From Cellulomonas gelida (GTDB taxonomy: Bacteria > Actinomycetota > Actinomycetes > Actinomycetales > Cellulomonadaceae): a stretch of 64,000 bases of DNA. The notes under the pieces were generated by a model. The model saw only the letters and a list, made by a program, of their open reading frames with translations, did not search any database and was not told the DNA's origin. Position 1 is the first letter of the stretch, and each line of letters starts with the position of its first letter. This document shows, in pieces, positions 27,208-37,503 of the stretch. The stretch lies in NCBI RefSeq assembly GCF_006538725.1, contig NZ_BJLQ01000006.1:1-64000 (forward strand), in the 5' to 3' direction. Both the position numbers and the translations under genes were made by a program.

Positions 27208-27506
27208 CCAACGTCGGCAAGGACCCCCGCGACATCCTGATCGCGCCGGTCGTCTCCGAGAAGAGCTACGGCCTGCTCGACGAGGGCAAGTACACCTTCC
27301 TCGTCGACCCGCGGGCGAACAAGACCGAGATCAAGATCGCCGTCGAGCAGGTGTTCGGCGTGAAGGTCGACTCGGTCAACACCGCCAACCGTCAGGGCAA
27401 GGCCCGTCGGACCCGTTTCGGCATCGGCCGCCGCAAGGACACGAAGCGTGCGATCGTCACCCTCCGCGAGGGAACGATCGACATCTTCGGCGGTCCGGTC
27501 GGCTGA
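27204..27506 (+). CDS. rplW: 50S ribosomal protein L23
   Basis: This 100-residue protein sits at the tunnel exit and docks trigger factor and [21 protein letters not shown] and [21 protein letters not shown] are conserved. GTG 27204 overlaps the rplD stop. Confidence 0.97.
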   Translation: MTNVGKDPRDILIAPVVSEKSYGLLDEGKYTFLVDPRANKTEIKIAVEQVFGVKVDSVNTANRQGKARRTRFGIGRRKDTKRAIVTLREGTIDIFGGPVG

Positions 27507-27524
27507 GCGAAGGACTGAGGACTC

Positions 27525-28361
<837 letters not shown>

Positions 28362-28376
28362 TAGGAGCCCGAGAGA

Positions 28377-28658
28377 ATGCCTCGCAGCCTCAAGAAGGGC
28401 CCGTTCGTCGACGGCCACCTGCAGAAGAAGGTCGACGTCCAGAACGAGGCCGGAACGAAGAACGTCATCAAGACGTGGTCGCGTCGTTCGGTCATCACGC
28501 CGGACTTCCTGGGCCACACGTTCGCCGTCCACGACGGTCGTAAGCACACCCCGGTGTTCGTGACGGAGTCGATGGTCGGGCACAAGCTCGGCGAGTTCGC
28601 CCCGACGCGGACGTTCCGCGGCCACGAGAAGGACGACCGGAAGGGCCGTCGCCGCTGA
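28377..28658 (+). CDS. rpsS: 30S ribosomal protein S19
   Basis: This 93-residue protein of the 30S head contacts S13. [19 protein letters not shown] and [17 protein letters not shown] are typical. It is 15 bases after rplB. Confidence 0.97.
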   Translation: MPRSLKKGPFVDGHLQKKVDVQNEAGTKNVIKTWSRRSVITPDFLGHTFAVHDGRKHTPVFVTESMVGHKLGEFAPTRTFRGHEKDDRKGRRR

Positions 28659-28708
28659 CCCCCGGGTCAGCTGGTGACGCTCTGACGGCAGAGACAGGAG
28701 TAGACACG

Positions 28709-29074
28709 ATGGAAGCCAAGGCGAAGGCGCGGTTCGTCCGCGTCACGCCCCAGAAGGCCCGACGCGTCGTCGACCTCATCCGTGGCAAGCAGGCCGGGGA
28801 GGCCGTGGCGGTGCTGAAGTTCGCGCCGCAGGCGGCCGCGGAGCCCGTCCTCAAGACGGTGCAGTCGGCGATCGCCAACGCGGTCGAGGGCGCCAAGCGC
28901 AACAGTGAGCGCCTCGACGAGGCCAACCTCTACATCTCGGAGGTCTTCGTCGACGAGGGCCCGACCCTGAAGCGGTTCCGGCCGCGCGCTCAGGGTCGCG
29001 CCAGCCAGATCCTCAAGCGCACGAGCCACATCACCGTGGTCGTCGCGGAGCGCGAGACGAAGGGACGGTCCTGA
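28709..29074 (+). CDS. rplV: 50S ribosomal protein L22
   Basis: This 121-residue protein lines the exit tunnel. [20 protein letters not shown] and the beta-hairpin part [16 protein letters not shown] are conserved. The hairpin has no insertion of the kind seen in macrolide-resistant variants. rpsC starts 2 bases later. Confidence 0.97.
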   Translation: MEAKAKARFVRVTPQKARRVVDLIRGKQAGEAVAVLKFAPQAAAEPVLKTVQSAIANAVEGAKRNSERLDEANLYISEVFVDEGPTLKRFRPRAQGRASQILKRTSHITVVVAERETKGRS

Positions 29075-29076
29075 CA

Positions 29077-29910
29077 GTGGGGCAGAAGGTCAACCCGCTC
29101 GGGTACCGCCTGGGCATCACCACCGACCACAGGTCGCGTTGGTTCGCGGACTCGACGAAGCCGGGTCAGCGCTACCGCGACTACGTTCGCGAGGACGTGC
29201 AGATCCGTAAGCTCATGAGCACGGGTCTCGAGCGCGCCGGCATCGCGAAGGTCGAGATCGAGCGCACGCGTGACCGCGTCCGCGTCGACATCCACACCGC
29301 CCGCCCGGGCATCGTCATCGGGCGTCGTGGCGCGGAGGCCGACCGCATCCGCGGCGAGCTCGAGAAGCTCACGGGCAAGCAGGTCCAGCTCAACATCCTC
29401 GAGGTCAAGAACGCCGAGCTCGAGGCTCAGCTGGTCGCCCAGGGCATCGCCGAGCAGCTCGCGAGCCGTGTGTCCTTCCGTCGCGCGATGCGCAAGGGCA
29501 TCCAGTCCGCGCAGCGGGCCGGCGCCAAGGGCATCCGCGTGCAGGTCTCCGGCCGTCTCGGCGGCGCGGAGATGAGCCGTACGGAGTTCTACCGCGAGGG
29601 TCGTGTGCCGCTGCACACGCTCCGCGCGAACATCGACTACGGGTTCTTCGAGGCTCGCACCACCTTCGGCCGCATCGGCGTCAAGGTGTGGGTCTACAAG
29701 GGCGACATGACCGAGAAGGAGTACGCCCGCGAGCAGGCCAGCCAGGCCCCGCGGCCGTCCCGTGGCGGTCCGCGCGGCGAGCGCAGCGACCGTGGTGACC
29801 GTGGCCCGCGTGGCGGCGGTCGTCGTGAGCGCGAGGCGCAGGCTCCTGCCGCCGAGGCTCCGGTCGAGTCGAACCCCGAGGCGACCCCTGAGACCGGAAC
29901 GGAGGCCTGA
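29077..29910 (+). CDS. rpsC: 30S ribosomal protein S3
   Basis: This 277-residue protein is part of the mRNA entry channel. KH-domain motif: [20 protein letters not shown]. It starts at GTG 29077 ([14 protein letters not shown]). Compared with the ordinary length of about 210-230 it has a C-terminal tail of about 60 residues, rich in Arg/Gly ([20 protein letters not shown]) and then acidic. Such tails are common in actinobacteria. Confidence 0.97.
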   Translation: MGQKVNPLGYRLGITTDHRSRWFADSTKPGQRYRDYVREDVQIRKLMSTGLERAGIAKVEIERTRDRVRVDIHTARPGIVIGRRGAEADRIRGELEKLTGKQVQLNILEVKNAELEAQLVAQGIAEQLASRVSFRRAMRKGIQSAQRAGAKGIRVQVSGRLGGAEMSRTEFYREGRVPLHTLRANIDYGFFEARTTFGRIGVKVWVYKGDMTEKEYAREQASQAPRPSRGGPRGERSDRGDRGPRGGGRREREAQAPAAEAPVESNPEATPETGTEA

Positions 29911-29913
29911 GCC

Positions 29914-30330
29914 GTGCTGATCCCGCGCAGGCTGAAGCACCGCAAGCAGCACCACCCGGGGCGCTCCGGCGCCGCGACCGGTGGTACCACGATCTCGTTC
30001 GGCGAGTACGGCATCCAGGCTCTTGAGCCCGCCTACGTCACGAACCGGCAGATCGAGGCTGCTCGTATCGCCATGACCCGCCACATCAAGCGTGGCGGCA
30101 AGGTCTGGATCAACATCTACCCGGACCGGCCGCTCACGAAGAAGCCTGCTGAGACCCGCATGGGTTCCGGTAAGGGTTCGCCCGAGTGGTGGATCGCCAA
30201 CGTCAAGCCGGGCCGAGTTCTGTTCGAGCTCGCCGGCGTCCCGGAGCCCCTGGCGCGCGAGGCCATGCGCCGCGCGCAGCACAAGCTCCCGATGAAGACC
30301 CGTTTCGTGGTTCGCGAGGGTGGTAACTGA
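29914..30330 (+). CDS. rplP: 50S ribosomal protein L16
   Basis: This 138-residue protein helps position A-site t[21 protein letters not shown] and [18 protein letters not shown] are conserved. It starts at GTG 29914, and its stop overlaps the rpmC start by one base. Confidence 0.97.
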   Translation: MLIPRRLKHRKQHHPGRSGAATGGTTISFGEYGIQALEPAYVTNRQIEAARIAMTRHIKRGGKVWINIYPDRPLTKKPAETRMGSGKGSPEWWIANVKPGRVLFELAGVPEPLAREAMRRAQHKLPMKTRFVVREGGN

Positions 30331-30569
30331 TGGCTATCGGAACCAAGGACCTGGCTCCTACCGAGCTGGACGCCTTCGACGACGAGAAGCTGGTCGCCGA
30401 GCTGAAGAAGGCCAAGGAGGAGCTGTTCAACCTCCGCTTCCAGTCCGCGACCGGCCAGCTCGAGAGCCACGGGCGGCTCAAGGCCGTGCGCCGCGACATC
30501 GCCCGGATCTACACGATCCTGCGCGAGCGCGAGCTCGGTATCCGGACCGCGCCGAGCGCGAGCGAGTGA
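30330..30569 (+). CDS. rpmC: 50S ribosomal protein L29
   Basis: This 79-residue two-helix protein at the tunnel exit contains [20 protein letters not shown] and [20 protein letters not shown]. It is coupled to rplP. Confidence 0.96.
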   Translation: MAIGTKDLAPTELDAFDDEKLVAELKKAKEELFNLRFQSATGQLESHGRLKAVRRDIARIYTILRERELGIRTAPSASE

Positions 30570-30576
30570 GGCTGAC

Positions 30577-30861
30577 ATGAACGAGAAGCACACCACCGCC
30601 ACGGCGGAGCACCGCGCGTACCGCAAGACGCGCCGTGGCTACGTCGTGAGCGACAAGATGGACAAGACCGTCGTGGTCGAGGTCGAGGACCGGGTCAAGC
30701 ACCCGCTCTACGGCAAGGTCCTGCGCCGCACCTCCAAGGTGAAGGCGCACGACGAGCAGAACACGGCCGGCATCGGCGACCTGGTCCTCATCATGGAGAC
30801 CCGCCCGCTCAGCGCGTCCAAGCGCTGGCGCCTGGTGGAGATCCTGGAGAAGGCCAAGTAA
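30577..30861 (+). CDS. rpsQ: 30S ribosomal protein S17
   Basis: This 94-residue OB-fold protein binds 16S rRNA early in assembly. [20 protein letters not shown] and [20 protein letters not shown] are typical. A 180-base gap separates it from rplN. Confidence 0.97.
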   Translation: MNEKHTTATAEHRAYRKTRRGYVVSDKMDKTVVVEVEDRVKHPLYGKVLRRTSKVKAHDEQNTAGIGDLVLIMETRPLSASKRWRLVEILEKAK

Positions 30862-30923
30862 GATCTCGCGGCTTCGGCTGCGTGAAACGGCTGCTCTCGA
30901 GCAACCATCCAGTTGCCCACGGG

Positions 30924-30956
30924 CGGCGGGGAAGTCCCACCGGGTCGTCCCCGCCG
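30924..30956 (+). promoter_or_regulatory. Strong hairpin in the rpsQ-rplN spacer
   Basis: CGGCGGGGA (30924-30932) pairs perfectly with TCCCCGCCG (30948-30956), with inner CCC/GGG pairing. There is no T-run after it. It lies in the longest gap of the S10/spc cluster, between the classical S10 and spc operons, so it may be a partial terminator or processing site. Confidence 0.45.
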
Positions 30957-31041
30957 CGACGTGTGCATCACGGCAACTATCCGTTCGGCCAGGCTCGGCC
31001 CGCTCGGGACCGAGAACCCGCCAGACGACAGGAGTAGGTAG

Positions 31042-31410
31042 ATGATCCAGCAGGAGACGCGGCTTCGCGTCGCCGACAACACGGGTGCGAAGGAGATTCT
31101 CTGCATCCGTGTGCTCGGCGGTTCCGGCCGCCGCTACGCCGGGATCGGCGACGTCATCGTCGCCACCGTCAAGGACGCCATTCCCGGCGGCAACGTCAAG
31201 AAGGGCGATGTCGTCAAGGCGGTCATCGTGCGCACCCGCAAGGAGCGCCGGCGCCCGGACGGCTCGTACATCAAGTTCGACGAGAACGCGGCCGTGATCC
31301 TCAAGAACGACGGTGAGCCTCGCGGCACGCGCATCTTCGGCCCGGTCGGGCGCGAGCTGCGTGACAAGAAGTTCATGAAGATCATCTCGCTGGCTCCGGA
31401 GGTGCTCTGA
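31042..31410 (+). CDS. rplN: 50S ribosomal protein L14
   Basis: This 122-residue protein lies at the subunit interface. [20 protein letters not shown] and [20 protein letters not shown] are conserved. It begins the spc-type group. GACAGGAGTAGGTAG precedes ATG 31042. Confidence 0.97.
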   Translation: MIQQETRLRVADNTGAKEILCIRVLGGSGRRYAGIGDVIVATVKDAIPGGNVKKGDVVKAVIVRTRKERRRPDGSYIKFDENAAVILKNDGEPRGTRIFGPVGRELRDKKFMKIISLAPEVL

Positions 31411-31412
31411 CC

Positions 31413-31754
31413 ATGGCGAAGATCAAGAAGGGCGACCTCGTGGTCGTCATCTCGGGCCGTGACAAGGGCAAGCAGGGCCGTGTCCTCGAGGTCCTCACGG
31501 AGACGCAGCGCGTCGTCGTCGAGGGCATCCAGCGCGTGCAGAAGCACGTGAAGGCCGGCCAGACGTCGCGTGGCACCCGCACGGGTGGCATCGAGACCGT
31601 CGAGGCGCCCATCCACATCAGCAACGTGATGCTCGTGGACCCGGAGACCAAGAAGGGCACCCGGGTCGGCTACCGCTCCGAGCAGGTCGAGCGCGACGGC
31701 CGCACCCGGACGGTCCGCGTCCGCGTTGCCAAGCGCTCCGGGAAGGACGTCTGA
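31413..31754 (+). CDS. rplX: 50S ribosomal protein L24
   Basis: This 113-residue assembly initiator has a KOW motif: [20 protein letters not shown]. It is tightly packed, 2 bases after rplN and 1 base before rplE. Confidence 0.97.
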   Translation: MAKIKKGDLVVVISGRDKGKQGRVLEVLTETQRVVVEGIQRVQKHVKAGQTSRGTRTGGIETVEAPIHISNVMLVDPETKKGTRVGYRSEQVERDGRTRTVRVRVAKRSGKDV

Positions 31755-31755
31755 G

Positions 31756-32328
31756 ATGACTGAGACGACGATCCAGGCTCCGGCGACGCCCCGCCTGAAG
31801 TCCAAGTACAACGACGAGATCAAGTCGGCTCTCTTCGAGCAGTTCTCGCACGAGAACATCAACCAGGTCGCGCGCCTCGTGAAGGTCGTCGTGAACATGG
31901 GTGTCGGAGAGGCCGCCAAGGACTCGAAGCTCATCGACGGTGCGATCCGCGACCTGACCCAGATCACGGGCCAGAAGCCGCAGGTCACGAAGGCTCGCAA
32001 GTCCATCGCGCAGTTCAAGCTGCGTGAGGGCATGCCGATCGGTGCGCACGTCACGCTGCGCGGCGACCGTGCGTGGGAGTTCCTCGACCGCCTGCTGTCG
32101 ACCGCGCTGCCTCGCATCCGCGACTTCCGCGGCCTGTCGCCCAAGCAGTTCGACGGCCACGGCAACTACACGTTCGGCCTCGTGGAGCAGTCCGTGTTCC
32201 ACGAGATCGACCAGGACAAGATCGACCGTGTCCGCGGTATGGACATCACGGTCGTGACCACGGCGGACACCGACGACGAGGGCCGCGCCTTGCTCAAGCT
32301 CCTCGGCTTCCCGTTCAAGGAGGACTGA
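31756..32328 (+). CDS. rplE: 50S ribosomal protein L5
   Basis: This 190-residue protein binds 5S r[42 protein letters not shown] and [19 protein letters not shown] are conserved. ATG 31756 follows CTGAG at the end of rplX. Confidence 0.97.
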   Translation: MTETTIQAPATPRLKSKYNDEIKSALFEQFSHENINQVARLVKVVVNMGVGEAAKDSKLIDGAIRDLTQITGQKPQVTKARKSIAQFKLREGMPIGAHVTLRGDRAWEFLDRLLSTALPRIRDFRGLSPKQFDGHGNYTFGLVEQSVFHEIDQDKIDRVRGMDITVVTTADTDDEGRALLKLLGFPFKED

Positions 32329-32331
32329 CCC

Positions 32332-32517
32332 ATGGCGAAGACCGCTCTGATCAACAAGGCGAACGCCAAGCCCAAGTTCGCGGTGCGTGGCTACACGCGC
32401 TGCCAGCGCTGCGGCCGTCCGCACTCGGTGTACCGCAAGTTCGGCCTGTGCCGGATCTGCGTGCGGGAGATGGCCCACCGTGGCGAGCTCCCCGGCGTCA
32501 CCAAGAGCAGCTGGTAA
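32332..32517 (+). CDS. rpsZ: 30S ribosomal protein S14, zinc-binding type Z
   Basis: This 61-residue short S14 has four cysteines in CQRCG and CRIC, so it is the zinc-binding C+ form. Many actinobacteria also carry a longer zinc-free paralogue under Zur control elsewhere; none is in this window. Confidence 0.95.
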   Translation: MAKTALINKANAKPKFAVRGYTRCQRCGRPHSVYRKFGLCRICVREMAHRGELPGVTKSSW

Positions 32518-32544
32518 TCCCCTCACGACTCGATCGTCGGTAGG

Positions 32545-32571
32545 TCCCGGGCCGCTTCGCGCGGCCCGGGA
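32545..32571 (+). promoter_or_regulatory. Stable hairpin between rpsZ and rpsH
   Basis: TCCCGGGCCGC pairs perfectly with GCGGCCCGGGA around a TTCGC loop. It has no T-run and lies 30 bases before rpsH. It may reduce readthrough or serve as a processing or autoregulation site within the spc operon. Confidence 0.45.
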
Positions 32572-32600
32572 TACCCCGGCGAGAAAGGGCTGAAGCCCCC

Positions 32601-32999
32601 ATGACCATGACCGACCCGATCGCAGACTTCCTGACTCGTCTGCGGAACGCGAACTCGGCGCACCACGACACCGTGTCGATCCCGTTCTCGAAGCTCAAGT
32701 CGCACATCGCGGAGATCCTCCAGGCCGAGGGTTACATCCAGGGCTGGAAGGTCGAGGAGGCCCCTGTGGGCCAGAACCTCGTCGTCGAGCTCAAGTACGG
32801 CCCGAACCGCGAGCGTGCGCTCGCCGGCGTCAAGCGCGTGTCCAAGCCGGGCCTGCGCGTGTACGCCAAGTCGACCAACCTGCCCAAGGTGCTCGGCGGC
32901 CTCGGCGTGGCGATCCTGTCCACGTCCTCCGGCCTGCTCACCGACAAGCAGGCAGCCAAGAAGGGCGTGGGTGGGGAAGTCCTCGCCTACGTCTGGTGA
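32601..32999 (+). CDS. rpsH: 30S ribosomal protein S8
   Basis: This 132-residue protein binds central 16S r[23 protein letters not shown] and [20 protein letters not shown] are conserved. ATG 32601 or 32607 could start it; I list the first. In other bacteria S8 represses the spc operon. Confidence 0.96.
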   Translation: MTMTDPIADFLTRLRNANSAHHDTVSIPFSKLKSHIAEILQAEGYIQGWKVEEAPVGQNLVVELKYGPNRERALAGVKRVSKPGLRVYAKSTNLPKVLGGLGVAILSTSSGLLTDKQAAKKGVGGEVLAYVW

Positions 33000-33025
33000 T
33001 CTGAGACCAGGAAAGGAGCCAAGCC

Positions 33026-33562
33026 ATGTCTCGTATCGGCAGGATTCCCGTCCCGGTCCCGGCTGGGGTGGACGTCAACATCGACGGCGCCGTCGTCACC
33101 GTGAAGGGCCCGAAGGGCACCCTCACGCACACGGTCGCCTCGCCCATCGAGGTCAAGCAGGAGGACGGCACGCTCGTCGTGTCCCGTCCTGACGACGAGC
33201 GCTACTCGCGCTCGCTGCACGGCCTCACCCGCACGCTTCTGGCCAACCTGGTCACCGGTGTGACGGAGGGCTACATCAAGAAGCTCGAGATCGTGGGCAC
33301 GGGTTACCGCGTCACGGCCAAGGGTTCGGACCTCGAGTTCGCCCTCGGCTTCAGCCACCCGGTCGTCGTCTCGCCGCCGGAGGGCATCTCCTTCGTGGTC
33401 GAGGCCCCGACGCGCTTCTCGGTGCAGGGCATCGACAAGCAGCAGGTCGGCGAGGTCGCCGCGAACATCCGCAAGATCCGCAAGCCCGAGCCGTACAAGG
33501 GCAAGGGTGTGCGTTACGCGGGCGAGAACGTGCGCCGCAAGGTCGGAAAGGCTGGGAAGTAA
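33026..33562 (+). CDS. rplF: 50S ribosomal protein L6
   Basis: This 178-residue, two-domain protein lies near the GTPase centre. [20 protein letters not shown] and [20 protein letters not shown] are typical. GAAAGGAG precedes ATG 33026. Confidence 0.97.
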   Translation: MSRIGRIPVPVPAGVDVNIDGAVVTVKGPKGTLTHTVASPIEVKQEDGTLVVSRPDDERYSRSLHGLTRTLLANLVTGVTEGYIKKLEIVGTGYRVTAKGSDLEFALGFSHPVVVSPPEGISFVVEAPTRFSVQGIDKQQVGEVAANIRKIRKPEPYKGKGVRYAGENVRRKVGKAGK

Positions 33563-33565
33563 GCC

Positions 33566-33937
33566 ATGGCGATCAGCATCAAGGGCAAGGGCAAGGCGAT
33601 CTCGCGCAAGCGTCGTCACCTGCGCCTGCGCAAGAAGGTCGTCGGCACGGCGGCTCGTCCGCGCCTCGTCGTGACGCGCTCGGCGCGCCACATCACGGCC
33701 CAGGTCGTGGACGACGCGATCGGTCAGACCGTCGCGTACGCGTCCACGCTCGAGGCCGACCTGCGCGGCGCCGAGGGCGACAAGTCGGCGAAGGCGAAGA
33801 AGGTCGGCGAGCTCGTCGCCGAGCGCGCCAAGGCCAAGGGCATCGAGGCGGTCGTGTTCGACCGCGGCGGCAACAAGTACCACGGCCGCGTGGCCGCGGT
33901 GGCCGACGGCGCCCGCGAGGGCGGTCTGGCACTGTGA
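33566..33937 (+). CDS. rplR: 50S ribosomal protein L18
   Basis: This 123-residue protein binds 5S r[23 protein letters not shown] and [20 protein letters not shown] are conserved. It lies 3 bases after rplF. Confidence 0.97.
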   Translation: MAISIKGKGKAISRKRRHLRLRKKVVGTAARPRLVVTRSARHITAQVVDDAIGQTVAYASTLEADLRGAEGDKSAKAKKVGELVAERAKAKGIEAVVFDRGGNKYHGRVAAVADGAREGGLAL

Positions 33938-33968
33938 CCACGACGATCCGGAAGAAGAGGACTCACTG

Positions 33969-34616
33969 ATGGCTGCTCCTGCACGCAGCAACACCGGTGC
34001 TCAGGGCACCGGCGGCGAGCGCCGCGACGGCGGTCGCCGTGATGGCGGCGGTCGCCGTGGCGACGCCGCAGAGAAGAGCGCGTTCCTCGAGCGCGTCGTG
34101 ACCATCAACCGCGTGGCCAAGGTCGTCAAGGGTGGCCGTCGGTTCAGCTTCACCGCGCTCGTCGTGGTGGGCGATGGTGACGGCACCGTGGGCGTCGGCT
34201 ACGGCAAGGCCAAGGAGGTGCCCGCGGCGATCGCCAAGGGTGTCGAGGAGGCGAAGAAGAACTTCTTCCGCGTCCCCCGCATCCAGGGCACGATCCCGCA
34301 CCCCATCACGGCCGAGGCCGCTGCCGGCATCGTCCACCTGCGCCCCGCCGCGCCCGGTACCGGTGTGATCGCCGGTGGCCCGGTGCGTGCGGTGCTCGAG
34401 TGCGCCGGCATCCACGACGTCCTGAGCAAGTCGCTCGGTTCGTCGAACGCGATCAACATCGTCCACGCGACGGTCGCGGCCCTGCGTGGTCTCGAGCAGC
34501 CTGAGGCCGTGGCCGCGCGCCGTGGCCTGCCGCTCGAGCACGTCGTGCCGGCCCCGCTCCTGCGGGCGCAGGCCGCCGGCCAGGCTGCGAAGGCCGCCGA
34601 GAAGGTGGGTGCGTGA
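33969..34616 (+). CDS. rpsE: 30S ribosomal protein S5
   Basis: This 215-residue protein affects decoding accuracy. [20 protein letters not shown] and [20 protein letters not shown] are conserved. It has an Arg/Gly-rich N-terminal extension of about 35 residues, as in other actinobacteria. Its stop overlaps rpmD by one base. Confidence 0.97.
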   Translation: MAAPARSNTGAQGTGGERRDGGRRDGGGRRGDAAEKSAFLERVVTINRVAKVVKGGRRFSFTALVVVGDGDGTVGVGYGKAKEVPAAIAKGVEEAKKNFFRVPRIQGTIPHPITAEAAAGIVHLRPAAPGTGVIAGGPVRAVLECAGIHDVLSKSLGSSNAINIVHATVAALRGLEQPEAVAARRGLPLEHVVPAPLLRAQAAGQAAKAAEKVGA

Positions 34617-34798
34617 TGGCCCGCCTCAAGGTGACGCAGAAGCGCTCCGGCATCGGTGGCAAGCAGAACCAGCGCGACACGCTCCGCACGCTTGGTCTCA
34701 AGCGCATCGGCGACGTCGTCGTCAAGGAGGATCGTCCCGAGATCCGCGGCATGGTGAAGACCGTGCAGCACCTCGTGGCGGTCGAGGAGGTCGAGTGA
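34616..34798 (+). CDS. rpmD: 50S ribosomal protein L30
   Basis: This 60-residue protein begins [23 protein letters not shown] 34616 is preferred to GTG 34613, which adds one unconserved residue. It is followed after 2 bases by rplO. Confidence 0.96.
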   Translation: MARLKVTQKRSGIGGKQNQRDTLRTLGLKRIGDVVVKEDRPEIRGMVKTVQHLVAVEEVE

Positions 34799-34800
34799 CC

Positions 34801-35520
34801 ATGGCTGACGAGAAGAACGACAAGGTGGCCGCTGAGGCCGAGGCTGCGCCCAAGGCCGCCGCCAAGAAGGCTCCGGCCAAGAAGGCGACGACCGCGGCTG
34901 CCGAGAAGGCTCCGGCCAAGAAGACGCCCGCGAAGGCCGCTGCCAAGGACGAGGCGACCGAGGCCGCTCCGGCCAAGGCTGCTCCGGCCAAGGCCGCTGC
35001 CGCCAAGAAGGCTCCCGCCAAGACGCAGACCGCTGCCGCCAAGAAGGCGGCGGAGGCTGCGGCTCAGCCGGGTGCCGGTGGCACGCTCAAGGTCCACCAC
35101 CTGCGTCCGGCCCCCGGCGCCAAGACCGCGAAGACCCGTGTCGGTCGTGGTGAGGCGTCGAAGGGCAAGACCGCGGGCCGCGGTACCAAGGGCACCAAGG
35201 CTCGCTACCAGGTTCCGGACCGCTTCGAGGGTGGGCAGATGCCGCTGCACATGCGGCTGCCCAAGCTCCGTGGCTTCAAGAACCCGTTCCGTGTCGAGTA
35301 CCAGGTCGTCAACCTGGACAAGCTCTCGGCGCTGTACCCCGACGGTGGCGACGTGACGGTCGCCGACCTGGTCGCCAAGGGCGCGGTCCGCAAGGGCCAG
35401 CGCGTCAAGCTGCTCGGCGACGGTGACCTCACCGTCAAGGTCTCCGTGGCCGTGGACGCGTACTCCGCGTCGGCCAAGGAGAAGGTCGTCGCCGCGGGTG
35501 GCTCGATCACCGAGGGCTGA
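34801..35520 (+). CDS. rplO: 50S ribosomal protein L15 with long Ala/Lys-rich N-terminal extension
   Basis: This protein has 239 residues, against about 145-150 for ordinary L15. The conserved L15 part starts near residue 95 ([20 protein letters not shown]) and includes [20 protein letters not shown]. Residues 1-92 are an Ala/Lys/Pro-rich tail with repeated AKKAPAKK and EKAPAKK units, very like histone H1 or the basic tail of actinobacterial HU. The start is ATG 34801, directly after rpmD; no internal start with a good ribosome site precedes the L15 core. The tail may bind rRNA or DNA. Confidence 0.93.
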   Translation: MADEKNDKVAAEAEAAPKAAAKKAPAKKATTAAAEKAPAKKTPAKAAAKDEATEAAPAKAAPAKAAAAKKAPAKTQTAAAKKAAEAAAQPGAGGTLKVHHLRPAPGAKTAKTRVGRGEASKGKTAGRGTKGTKARYQVPDRFEGGQMPLHMRLPKLRGFKNPFRVEYQVVNLDKLSALYPDGGDVTVADLVAKGAVRKGQRVKLLGDGDLTVKVSVAVDAYSASAKEKVVAAGGSITEG

Positions 35521-35554
35521 CGCCCCCACGTCCGTCAGGACGCGCACGACACCT

Positions 35555-35594
35555 GAAGCGGGTGGTTCCGGCTGAGGCCGGGGCCACCCGCTTC
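35555..35594 (+). terminator. Terminator of the spc operon
   Basis: GAAGCGGGTGG pairs with CCACCCGCTTC, with inner CCGGC/GCCGG pairing, 35 bases after rplO. It separates rplO from secY, which many bacteria keep in the same operon. Confidence 0.8.
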
Positions 35595-36108
35595 GTCGTG
35601 CGCGGCGCGAGACGGCCGTCGCGGCCCTCCGTGGGCCCGTCGCATCGCGCAGTCGTGGGCGGGGTCGGCCCGGCGCGGAGGTCGCGTGTGCGGCCGCTGA
35701 CGGCTCCGTGACGCCCCGAAACGGTTCGCGCCCGCGCGCGGGCGGCGGGGTCGCGTCGTCGGCGGAGAGGGCGGCGGCGCGCGAGTCGACGGCGTCCGGC
35801 TGCGACGCGGGCTCGCTGCGCGACCGGTCCTGCCCCGCGCGCGCATCTCGCCGGACGCGATGAATCGCCGCTGACCTGCGGGGACGGTCGGACGCCGCGG
35901 CCTTGGCCGCGTGCGCAGTGCGCCGCCCGAGCCGTGACGAGCGGTGGAGCACCGGCTGCGGTGCGCCCGCTCGAGACGGCGGGCGCAGCTCGTCGGCGTC
36001 CTGCAGATGGGCACGGTGACGGTGACCGCCGCGGCAGGGGGCATACTGCTCCTGCTCGCCGCTCGTCGGCGTCGGTGAGCGCGCGGGTAGCAGGGACGCT
36101 CACCCGCG
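35595..36108. other. Long non-coding stretch between rplO and secY
   Basis: About 510 bases carry no recognisable gene on either strand; the long reading frames here are Arg/Pro-rich and lack domain features. The only oddity is a 23-codon frame at 36007-36078 (GTVTVTAAAGGILLLLAARRRR), which looks like a membrane helix with a basic end. It has no ribosome site and may be chance or a gene remnant. Confidence 0.5.
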
Positions 36109-36140
36109 TTGACAGAGCCGGGTCGGGTTGCAGGTAGTCT
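36109..36140 (+). promoter_or_regulatory. Putative promoter of secY-adk-map
   Basis: TTGACA at 36109-36114 is the consensus -35. TAGTCT at 36135-36140 is the likely -10, though the 20-base gap is longer than usual. The same GCAGGTAGTCT block occurs at the rplM promoter. The leader of about 57 bases ends in AGGAGG before secY. Confidence 0.55.
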
Positions 36141-36204
36141 TGCTGCGGCCTTGGCCAGGTCATGGCTGACGACGTGCCGCACGGGCGGCTACCCAGGAGG
36201 ACAG

Positions 36205-37503
36205 GTGCTAGGCGCATTCGTGCGGGCGTTCCGGACGCCCGACCTGCGGCGGAAGCTGCTCTTCACCATCGGCATCATGGTGGTGTTCCGCATCGGATCC
36301 TTCCTGCCCACACCAGGGGTGTCCTACCCCAACGTGCAGCAGTGCATCGACGAGATGGGCACGGGCAACGACCTGCTCGGCCTCGTGAACCTCTTCAGCG
36401 GCGGCGCGCTGCTGCAGCTGTCGGTGTTCGCGCTCGGGATCATGCCGTACATCACGGCGAGCATCATCGTGCAGCTGCTGCGCGTGGTGATCCCCAAGTT
36501 CGAGGAGCTGCACAAGGAAGGTCAGTCGGGTACCGCGAAGCTCACGCAGTACACGCGCTACCTGACGATCGCCCTGGCGGTCCTGCAGTCGACGACGGTC
36601 ATCACGATCGCGCGCAGCGGCCAGCTCTTCGGCGGCTGCACCGTCGACGTCATCCCGGACAGCTCGTGGATCACGCTCGTCATCATGGTCATCACGATGA
36701 CCGCCGGTACGGGCCTGATCATGTGGCTCGGCGAGCTGATCACCGAGCGCGGTGTCGGCAACGGCATGTCGCTGCTCATCTTCACGTCGATCGCGGCCAG
36801 CTTCCCGCCGGCGCTGTGGTCGATCGCCGGTGGCAACAACGGCGCGACGAAGTTCCTCATCGTGTTCGCGATCATCATCCTGGTCATCGCGCTCGTCGTC
36901 TTCGTCGAGCAGAGCCAGCGGCGCATCCCGGTGCAGTACGCCAAGCGCATGGTCGGTCGCCGCATGTACGGCGGCTCGAGCACCTACATCCCGATCAAGA
37001 TCAACATGGCGGGCGTCATCCCGATCATCTTCGCGTCGTCGCTCCTGGCGATCCCGGGGATCATTGCGCAGTTCGGCGACCAGACCTCGCCGTGGGTGCT
37101 GTGGGTCTCGCGCAACCTCGCGGTCGCGGACGCCCCGCTGCACCTCGCGCTCTACGTCTTCCTGATCATCTTCTTCTGCTACTTCTACACGGCGATCACG
37201 TTCAACCCGGACGAGGTCGCGGACAACATGAAGAAGTACGGCGGCTTCATCCCGGGCATCCGGGCGGGCCGTCCGACCGCCGACTACCTGAGCTATGTGA
37301 TCTCGCGGATCACGGCTCCCGGCTCGCTGTACCTCGCGATCGTCGCGCTCATCCCGACGCTGGCGTTCGCCCTGCTCGACATCGGCCAGAACATCCCGTT
37401 CGGCGGGTCGTCGATCCTCATCGTGGTGGGCGTCGGTCTGGAGACCGTCAAGCAGATCGAGTCGCAGCTGCAGCAGCGTCACTACGAAGGGTTCCTCCGA
37501 TGA
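36205..37503 (+). CDS. secY: Preprotein translocase subunit SecY
   Basis: This 432-residue protein forms the protein-conducting channel, with ten predicted membrane helices. It starts at GTG 36205 after AGGAGG and begins LGAFVRAFRTPDLRRKLLFT. TPGVSYPNVQQ, GGALLQLSVFALGIMPYITA and the cytoplasmic loop RRIPVQYAKRMVGRRMYGG are conserved. It overlaps adk by ATGA. Co-expression with adk and map is standard. Confidence 0.97.
   Translation: MLGAFVRAFRTPDLRRKLLFTIGIMVVFRIGSFLPTPGVSYPNVQQCIDEMGTGNDLLGLVNLFSGGALLQLSVFALGIMPYITASIIVQLLRVVIPKFEELHKEGQSGTAKLTQYTRYLTIALAVLQSTTVITIARSGQLFGGCTVDVIPDSSWITLVIMVITMTAGTGLIMWLGELITERGVGNGMSLLIFTSIAASFPPALWSIAGGNNGATKFLIVFAIIILVIALVVFVEQSQRRIPVQYAKRMVGRRMYGGSSTYIPIKINMAGVIPIIFASSLLAIPGIIAQFGDQTSPWVLWVSRNLAVADAPLHLALYVFLIIFFCYFYTAITFNPDEVADNMKKYGGFIPGIRAGRPTADYLSYVISRITAPGSLYLAIVALIPTLAFALLDIGQNIPFGGSSILIVVGVGLETVKQIESQLQQRHYEGFLR

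Noticed and set aside
35535-36182. Minus-strand frame of 215 codons in the rplO-secY gap
   Set aside because: Composition is Arg/Pro/Ser with no conserved segment, and the frame crosses the secY promoter and the spc terminator.
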